Source: Kitasatospora mediocidica KCTC 9733
Lineage (GTDB): Bacteria; Actinomycetota; Actinomycetes; Streptomycetales; Streptomycetaceae
Assembly: GCF_000744225.1 (NCBI RefSeq)
Contig: NZ_JQLN01000007.1
Coordinates: forward strand, 372,001 to 436,000
Length of the DNA: 64,000 bases
Direction of reading: 5' to 3'
Made by a program: the position numbers and the translations under genes. Below, in pieces: positions 59,516-64,000 of this stretch. The notes under the pieces are model-generated. The model saw only the letters and a program-made list of their open reading frames with translations, had not been told where the DNA came from and searched no databases. How positions within the stretch are numbered: position 1 is the stretch's first letter; every line of letters starts with the position of its first letter.

Positions 59516-59585
59516 CGATCTGCTCGACGCGTCCAGCCGCTTCGAAGCCGGTCTCAAGGCAGCACAGCGCGGCTGGCTCAGCTGA

Positions 59586-59970
59586 CCGGTTCACCTGGCA
59601 CGCGGGTTCGTACTGGTCACCGGGCCGACCGGGTCGGGCAAGTCGACCAGCCTGGCGGCACTCCTCGACCACGTCAACACGCACCGGTCGGTGCCCATCC
59701 TCACCGTCGAGGACCCGATCGAGTACCCGCACCGCCGCCAGCGCTCGGCGGTCACCCAGCGTGGAGTCGGCACCGACACCGACTCGTTCCCCGCCGCGCT
59801 GCGCTCGGCCCTCCGCGAGGATCCCGACGTCCTGCTGCTCGGCGAGACGCGCGACCCGGAGAGCATCTCCGCGGCCCTGACCATCGCCGAGACCGGGCAC
59901 CTGGTGCCGTCCGCCACACGGCCGACCCGGACGACATCCAACGGCCGCACGCCCCGGTCAGCCGCACCTG
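59586..59970 (+). pseudogene. Type IV pilus/secretion ATPase (PilT-like) fragment
   Basis: A fragment of a PilT-family ATPase has Walker A VLVTGPTGSGKSTSLAALLD, the Asp box TVEDPIEYPH and Walker B LREDPDVLLLGETRDPES. The reading frame has a stop just before the fragment, so the N-terminal domain is missing. It is broken by a frameshift after AETGHLV near 59905; the continuation HTADPDDIQRP is recovered in another frame and ends soon after. It is a dead remnant in the accessory zone. Confidence 0.8.
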
Positions 59971-60021
59971 ACGGCCCCGACGGGCAGCGGCCCGAGGAGA
60001 CAGGCCGCAGCGCGGAGGCCG

Positions 60022-60297
60022 ATCGCGGCCCATCCGTCCCAGCTCGCCTCCCCGCTGGTCTTCGCCGACGGCACCCGGCTCTACGTGGCCAACTCCCACC
60101 CGTCCGGCGCCCCGTCGGTGCTCGCCTTCGACACCGCCACCGGCGCCGAGGTCCCGAACGAGGACGTCTTCGGCTTCGACGTCGACGACCTCGTCGGCCT
60201 GGCGATCGGCCCCGACGGCCAGAGCATGTACGGCACCGGCGAGGACGGCAACGGCGAGGACGGCAACGGTGCCGAGCTGCAGACCTTCTCCTTCTGA
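60022..60297 (+). pseudogene. C-terminal fragment of a beta-propeller (YVTN/lactonase-like) protein
   Basis: The frame reads ASPLVFADGTRLYVANSHP, SVLAFDTATGAEVP and VGLAIGPDGQSMYGTG, i.e. repeated blades of a beta-propeller, and ends in a normal stop. Only about 90 residues remain and no start with a ribosome-binding site precedes them. A short independent gene from GTG 60085 (70 residues) is possible but less likely. Confidence 0.55.
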
Positions 60298-60316
60298 CCA
60301 CTGCGCCGGGGGACGC

Positions 60317-60350
60317 CCACCGCGGCGGCCCCCGGGGGCCGCCGCGGTGG
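60317..60350. terminator. Terminator hairpin
   Basis: A perfect 17-bp stem (CCACCGCGGCGGCCCCC and complement, no unpaired loop) lies between the propeller fragment (+) and the membrane protein gene (-). Confidence 0.7.
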
Positions 60351-60388
60351 CGGGCGCGGAGGCCGGCGCCCGCCGTAGTGGCGTCTTC

Positions 60389-61297
60389 TCACACCACCAG
60401 CTGTGGCAACCGGAGCACCGGCCGCAGGGCCTGGTAGGTCGCGTAGGCGGACCACATGAACGGGATATAGCCGGCGTAGCCGACGACCGGCATCGCGAAC
60501 AGGTGCGCACTGCCGTCCAGGCCCGGCACGTGGTACACCCACACCTGCGCGGAGCTGGAGTTCCACATCTCCCAGAAGAAGCCGCAGACCAGGGCGGCCG
60601 CGCCCAGGGTGACCACGGTCCCCCAGCGCCCGCGGCTGATGTCCGCCAGCAGGCTCGGCCGTCCGGCCAGGGCGTTGAGCGGATCCAGCAACAGGAAGAG
60701 CAGCAGCCACAGCAGCGGATACGTCTCGTGCGGCCACACCGCGAGCAGGATGACCACCAGGGGCACAGCCGCGGGCAGCGTGCGGAGCACCGGGCCGGGA
60801 ATCCGCGCAGACCGGGCGACCGGCCGCGCCACCCCGGCACGACGCAGCGAGCTGACCAACTCCGCGGTCACGAAGAGCGCGGGCAGCACAGTGGCGAAGT
60901 CGAGGGAGTAGAGAAGTGCCCAGGCCGGTGACCGGTCCCAGGCGGTCGGGGCGTACGTCCAGTTCCCGGTGAGCAGGTCGAGGCCCTCGTAAGTCCACCA
61001 GAACGCCACCGACAGCACGAACACCCCCACGTACCACCACCGCGCACGCGTGAGAGGGGAGGTCCCGCTGCGCCGAAGCACGACCGCGTCGAGGAGCACG
61101 ACGTAACCCAGCCAGGTGCCGAAGAAGCCCACCCGGCCCGCCAGGCCTGCCATCTGCCAGTACACCGGCCAGGACGCGGCCAGCAACACCACTCCGAGCA
61201 TCAACCCGCCCCGCCCGCGCCCGGCACAGGAGGGGGACCGACCCCTCTGCACCCCGCGCCCACGGCGTCCTGGAGGGGGAGTGAGCGAGTCGACCAT
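60389..61297 (-). CDS. Integral membrane protein of unknown function
   Basis: This 302-residue protein has about eight hydrophobic segments (LMLGVVLLAASWPVYWQ, GTWLGYVVLLDAVV, WYVGVFVLSVAFWW, ALLYSLDFATVLPALFV and others). Short conserved-looking loops, WWTYEGLDLLTGNWTY and CGFFWEMWNSSS, are Trp-rich. The start is ATG 61297, seven bases after AGGAGG. No family is recognised with certainty. It follows the accessory remnants and may itself be accessory. Confidence 0.75.
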   Translation of the reverse strand: MVDSLTPPPGRRGRGVQRGRSPSCAGRGRGGLMLGVVLLAASWPVYWQMAGLAGRVGFFGTWLGYVVLLDAVVLRRSGTSPLTRARWWYVGVFVLSVAFWWTYEGLDLLTGNWTYAPTAWDRSPAWALLYSLDFATVLPALFVTAELVSSLRRAGVARPVARSARIPGPVLRTLPAAVPLVVILLAVWPHETYPLLWLLLFLLLDPLNALAGRPSLLADISRGRWGTVVTLGAAALVCGFFWEMWNSSSAQVWVYHVPGLDGSAHLFAMPVVGYAGYIPFMWSAYATYQALRPVLRLPQLVV

Positions 61298-61443
61298 GCG
61301 ACGCCTCCTGTCTCGCACACCAGCGGGGCGGGCGGACCCCAGGGCGCACCCCATTCCATTAAGGAGCCGACAACGCGCTCGCGCAGCCGCAGCCGGCGGA
61401 GGCCTTCGCGCGGCAGCGGGGCACGAAGCGTCGCATCAAGTGC

Positions 61444-62007
61444 TCAGCCGGTCGGGGACGTCGGCGGGTGCGTCCGGGGAATCGGCACGGGGGTGACCAG
61501 GGTGACGCATTCCGTGCTTCCGTCGAGTTCGGTGAGCAGGACCTGGCCGGGCGGGCAACTGGTCGGGTGTGGCCGGACATAGCTGAACGTGGGCCGGGGC
61601 CCCGGGTCCGTGACCGGCGGGCGGGACGTGGACGGCTTGGCGGGCGTCGCCGGGGTGTGCCGGGTGGCCGAGGGTTCCGGTGCGTGGGTCGTCGCCGGGT
61701 CGGACCGCGGGTGAGTCGGGGTCGGTGAGCCGACAGGCGCGAGCGAGGGAGTGGGCGAGAGGCTCGGAGCGGAGCTCGGGCTCGCACTCGGCGTGGGGCT
61801 TGCGCTGAGGCTGGGCACGGGGCCGGCACTGGGTATGAGGCTGGACAGCTGCGGGGGGTGTCGGGCGGCCGGCGTGTGAGAGCCCCTCAGGGCCAACCCG
61901 CCGACACCGGCCAGAATCAGGGCAGCCGCTCCGATCCCCAGACCGAGCGGCAGCGTGCGCTCGAGCACCGATCGCACAGGCTCCCGCTCGTCACTGTTCT
62001 CTGACAC
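61444..62007 (-). CDS. Membrane-anchored Ser/Pro/Thr-rich protein
   Basis: This 187-residue protein has a short cytosolic N-terminus, one transmembrane helix (LPLGLGIGAAALILAGVGGLAL) and a low-complexity extracellular stretch of Ser/Pro/Thr. It ends with a small C-terminal segment carrying two cysteines (HPTSCPPGQVLLTELDGSTECVTLV) that could form a disulfide. It may span the cell wall. The function is unknown. Confidence 0.7.
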   Translation of the reverse strand: MSENSDEREPVRSVLERTLPLGLGIGAAALILAGVGGLALRGSHTPAARHPPQLSSLIPSAGPVPSLSASPTPSASPSSAPSLSPTPSLAPVGSPTPTHPRSDPATTHAPEPSATRHTPATPAKPSTSRPPVTDPGPRPTFSYVRPHPTSCPPGQVLLTELDGSTECVTLVTPVPIPRTHPPTSPTG

Positions 62008-62110
62008 TGGCTCGCCCCTGTTCGATCGGCTGTCTCAACCACGCGCATCGTAGCGAGTGGGCCGGTCGCACCAGCCAGCGCGGCAGCGTGGACGCTCGCA
62101 CCGACAGACC

Positions 62111-62170
62111 GTCCGAAGCTGTCCGAAGGCGTCCAGCGCCGTCCGGGAGCGTCCGGGAGCGTCCGGGTAG
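62111..62170 (+). repeat. Six 10-nt direct repeats in a promoter region
   Basis: Six consecutive 10-nt units all begin GTCC: GTCCGAAGCT, GTCCGAAGGC, GTCCAGCGCC, GTCCGGGAGC twice and GTCCGGGTAG. The period is close to one helical turn, so a protein could bind them on one face of the DNA. They end 94 nt before the secreted-protein gene at 62265. Confidence 0.85.
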
Positions 62171-62264
62171 TGCTCGAACCGTTGTGTTCGGGGGCGGCGG
62201 GCGCTGAGGTTCGGGGTGTGCCCCGGCGCCGGCTCCGGGGCGGAATCGACTTACGGAGGGTTCC

Positions 62265-62633
62265 ATGCGATTCACCAGGACCAGCAAGCGTGCCGCGGCC
62301 GCCACGCTCGCCGTCGTCGCGCTGGGCGTGATCGGGGTGGGTACCGCGACCTCGGCGCAGGCTGCCGAGGGCAGCTGGACGATCCGTAGTGGTGGCTGCC
62401 TCGCGCTGGAGAAGATCGAACTCCAGGGCGGCCACGACGCCATGGCGATCGATCCGCTCGCCAACCCCAGTGGCTGTGAGTTCGGCATCTATGACCTGAA
62501 CGCCGGCCGCTGGGTTTACGGCCCGACCACCAGCGGCTCCGAGTCGCCGTGGTACTACGACGGCCCGGGCATGAGCCTGGAGGCGTGTCTGTGGGGGTCG
62601 CGCAGCGCGGAGGTGTGCGGCCCGGCCAACTGA
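62265..62633 (+). CDS. Small secreted four-cysteine protein
   Basis: This 122-residue protein has a classical signal peptide with cleavage expected after ATSAQA, leaving a mature part of about 88 residues. Four cysteines (SGGCLALEK, SGCEFGIYD, EACLWGS, EVCGPAN) suggest two disulfides. The middle is rich in Trp, Tyr and Gly (AGRWVYGPTTSGSESPWYY). ATG 62265 has ACGGAGGG upstream. No family is recognised. Possible roles are an inhibitor, a developmental peptide or an antimicrobial; all are speculation. Confidence 0.75.
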   Translation: MRFTRTSKRAAAATLAVVALGVIGVGTATSAQAAEGSWTIRSGGCLALEKIELQGGHDAMAIDPLANPSGCEFGIYDLNAGRWVYGPTTSGSESPWYYDGPGMSLEACLWGSRSAEVCGPAN

Positions 62634-62635
62634 GC

Positions 62636-62698
62636 GCGGTGGGGGGAGGTGGCGGGAGCGGTCTCGGGGGTTCGCTCGCACCATCTCCCCCCCACCGC
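62636..62698. terminator. Bidirectional terminator between convergent genes
   Basis: A long imperfect stem (GCGGTGGGGGGAGGTG against CACCATCTCCCCCCCACCGC) lies between the secreted-protein gene (+) and the TPR regulator (-). Confidence 0.7.
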
Positions 62699-62713
62699 CC
62701 GATGCCGAGCCGG

Positions 62714-64000
62714 TCAACTGACGCCGAACGCGCCGGGACGAGGTCGGGGTCCCTCCGCGAGGGAGTCGAGCAGGGCCTGCGCCTCGTCCGCCTCGGGGAT
62801 GTTCAGCGAGCTGTGGATCTCGACGGCCTGTTCGGCGTGCTCCCGGGCGGTGTCGAGGTCTCCCAGACGCTGGTGTGTGCGCGCCAGTCCCAGGTGGATC
62901 CGCCCGAGGTTGTACCGCTCGCCGGTGTGCGGGAGGAAGTCGATCGCGGCCCGGTAATGCTGGAGGGCGCTCGCCGGAGCGTCCATCGCCAGCAGGGCGT
63001 TGCCGAGCAGGGTGTGCGACTCGGCCTGGCCGAAGGTGTCACCGAGGTCCTGGTGCAGGTCCAGCGACTCCTGGTAGAGGTCGAGCGCCTCCGGATGGTG
63101 GTGCAGCCGCTGCTGGTACTCGCCGTACTGGTTGAGCACGATGGCCTGGCCGAGGCGGTTGCCGCTGCTCCGGTAGAACCGCAATGCGGCGCGGTGGTAC
63201 TCCAGGGCCTCCGGCAGCCGTCCGAGCCTGGTCAGCGTGGGCCCCAGGTTGATCAGGGCGATCCCCTCGACGGCCGGGTCGGGGAGCTCCCGGCTGAGCC
63301 GCAGCGCCTGCTGCAGGTGGTCGAGCGCCTCCTCCAGGCGCCCCATCCGGGTCTGGGTGAGGCCCAGGTTGGCCAGCACGTGGGCCTCACCGGCACGGTT
63401 TCCGGTCGCGCGCTGGAGCTCCAGGGCCTGCCGGAGCAGGTCGAGTGCCTGCGGGAAGTCGCCGAGCTGGTACTGCACCGCGCCGAGGTGCCGTAGTGCG
63501 GCGGCCTCGCCGGCCGGATCGCCGAGTTGCCGGGTGGCGCGCAGGGCACGGGTGCCCAGCACCAGCGCCTCCTGCGCGGGCATGTGGCGCTTCAGGTGGC
63601 GCCAGAGGATGGCCGGCAGGTCCGCCGCGTACCGGGGCAGACCGGCGTCGGTGGCGTGGTGGGCGAGGACCAGCAGGTTGGCCTGCTCCCGGGCCAGCCA
63701 GTCCGCCGCGTCCGTCTGGTCGGCGAACACCACCGGTGTACCGCCGGGCGTGGGAGCCTGCGGCCGGTGGTGCCGTTCCAGCGGGGCCAGTTGGTCCATC
63801 GCCGAGGCGGCGGTGTGGCGGTAGTGGTCGAGGAGCCGGACGAGTGCGGCGCGGCGCACGGGTTCGGGTTCCTCGCGTGCGAGCAACTCGTCGGCGAAGG
63901 TGCGCAGCAGGTCGTGGAAGGTGTACCGGAAGGCCGTGTGTTCGATCAGCAGGTGGTGGTTGTGCAGCGACTCGAGGAGTTCCTCGGTTTCGGCCGGCGG
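62714..64000 (-). CDS. NB-ARC/AfsR-type TPR regulator, C-terminal part (cut by window edge)
   Basis: The frame stays open to the right edge, so 428 residues of a larger protein are visible. At the edge is a winged-helix segment typical of NB-ARC proteins (LIEHTAFRYTFHDLLRTFADELL), followed by about ten tetratricopeptide repeats (for example AEAAALRHLGAVQYQLGDFPQAL, LANLGLTQTRMGRLEEALDHL). This is the C-terminal architecture of AfsR/SARP regulators and related STAND ATPases of Streptomyces. Whether an N-terminal SARP domain exists cannot be seen. Confidence 0.88.
   Translation of the reverse strand, partial: PPAETEELLESLHNHHLLIEHTAFRYTFHDLLRTFADELLAREEPEPVRRAALVRLLDHYRHTAASAMDQLAPLERHHRPQAPTPGGTPVVFADQTDAADWLAREQANLLVLAHHATDAGLPRYAADLPAILWRHLKRHMPAQEALVLGTRALRATRQLGDPAGEAAALRHLGAVQYQLGDFPQALDLLRQALELQRATGNRAGEAHVLANLGLTQTRMGRLEEALDHLQQALRLSRELPDPAVEGIALINLGPTLTRLGRLPEALEYHRAALRFYRSSGNRLGQAIVLNQYGEYQQRLHHHPEALDLYQESLDLHQDLGDTFGQAESHTLLGNALLAMDAPASALQHYRAAIDFLPHTGERYNLGRIHLGLARTHQRLGDLDTAREHAEQAVEIHSSLNIPEADEAQALLDSLAEGPRPRPGAFGVS

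Noticed and set aside
58491..59585. A 364-codon plus-strand frame through the insertion sequence
   Set aside because: It is antisense to the transposase and runs past the IS end; a shadow.
60085..60297. An independent 70-residue gene
   Set aside because: The propeller-like sequence continues in frame upstream of the GTG and no ribosome-binding site is present, so a decayed 3' fragment is more likely.

Overview
The window is very GC-rich DNA from an actinomycete, almost certainly a member of the Streptomycetaceae (Streptomyces, Kitasatospora or a close relative). Codon use has strong third-position G/C. The gene content is diagnostic: a complete Pup-proteasome locus, mycothiol enzymes (MshC and an Rv2466c-like thiol protein), two chaplins with sigma-BldN-like promoters, and an AfsR/NB-ARC-type TPR regulator. 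From memory, the order tatAC, pafBC, FKBPs, pafA, prcAB, pup, dop, arc, trmI, metH, mshC, chpC/chpH follows the conserved core of the Streptomyces coelicolor chromosome around SCO1630 to SCO1676. Most of the window is therefore core chromosome with a few accessory insertions.

Layout. (1) 1-7734, minus strand: a catabolic cluster for hydroxyproline/D-proline-type imino acids. It holds an ornithine-cyclodeaminase-family reductase (cut by the window edge), two proline racemase/hydroxyproline epimerase paralogues, a semialdehyde dehydrogenase, a DapA-family deaminase/dehydratase and a three-gene flavin/iron-sulfur dehydrogenase. Two promoters carry a shared 12-nt motif. (2) 7759-11841: tatC, tatA, a small membrane protein, a zinc-ribbon protein and the WYL regulators pafC and pafB. 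(3) 11855-14855: three consecutive FKBP-type peptidyl-prolyl isomerases, one cytosolic, one membrane-anchored and one lipoprotein. (4) 14921-22717: the Pup-proteasome system pafA, prcA, prcB, an endonuclease VII-like gene, pup, dop and arc, all on the minus strand; a ferredoxin gene diverges from arc. (5) 23302-36378: housekeeping genes including trmI, an M50 protease with CBS domains, a RecB-family nuclease, an orphan response regulator, a peptide-binding lipoprotein, a HAD hydrolase, metH, a GH18-like secreted protein and a mycothiol-linked DsbA-fold protein. (6) 36613-41360: an unusual trio of an adenylation domain fused to four membrane helices, an ATP-grasp ligase and a protein of unknown function. 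This is the best candidate for an undescribed system. (7) 41458-51021: an SGNH hydrolase, a PAC2 protein, an SPFH protein, mshC, the SCO1664/DUF3090/histidine-phosphatase trio, an F420-type LLM enzyme and an aldo/keto reductase. (8) 51018-57610: a RecD-like protein that has lost its ATPase motifs, small conserved proteins, the chaplin pair and an M20 peptidase. (9) 57800-60300: a tRNA-Leu(GAG) used as an integration site, with decayed recombinase, PilT-like and beta-propeller remnants and an intact insertion sequence of about 1.18 kb. (10) 60389-64000: membrane and secreted proteins of unknown function and the 3' part of a TPR regulator.

How the genes work together. Pup is deamidated by Dop, ligated to targets by PafA, and the targets are unfolded by Arc into the PrcAB chamber. 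PafB/PafC (DNA-damage regulators), the endonuclease VII-like protein, the RecB-like nuclease and the degenerate RecD-like protein give the window a noticeable DNA-repair flavour. MshC makes mycothiol, which the DsbA-fold protein probably uses. Long antisense open frames, common in such GC-rich DNA, were treated as shadows. All functional calls come from reading motifs, without database searches.
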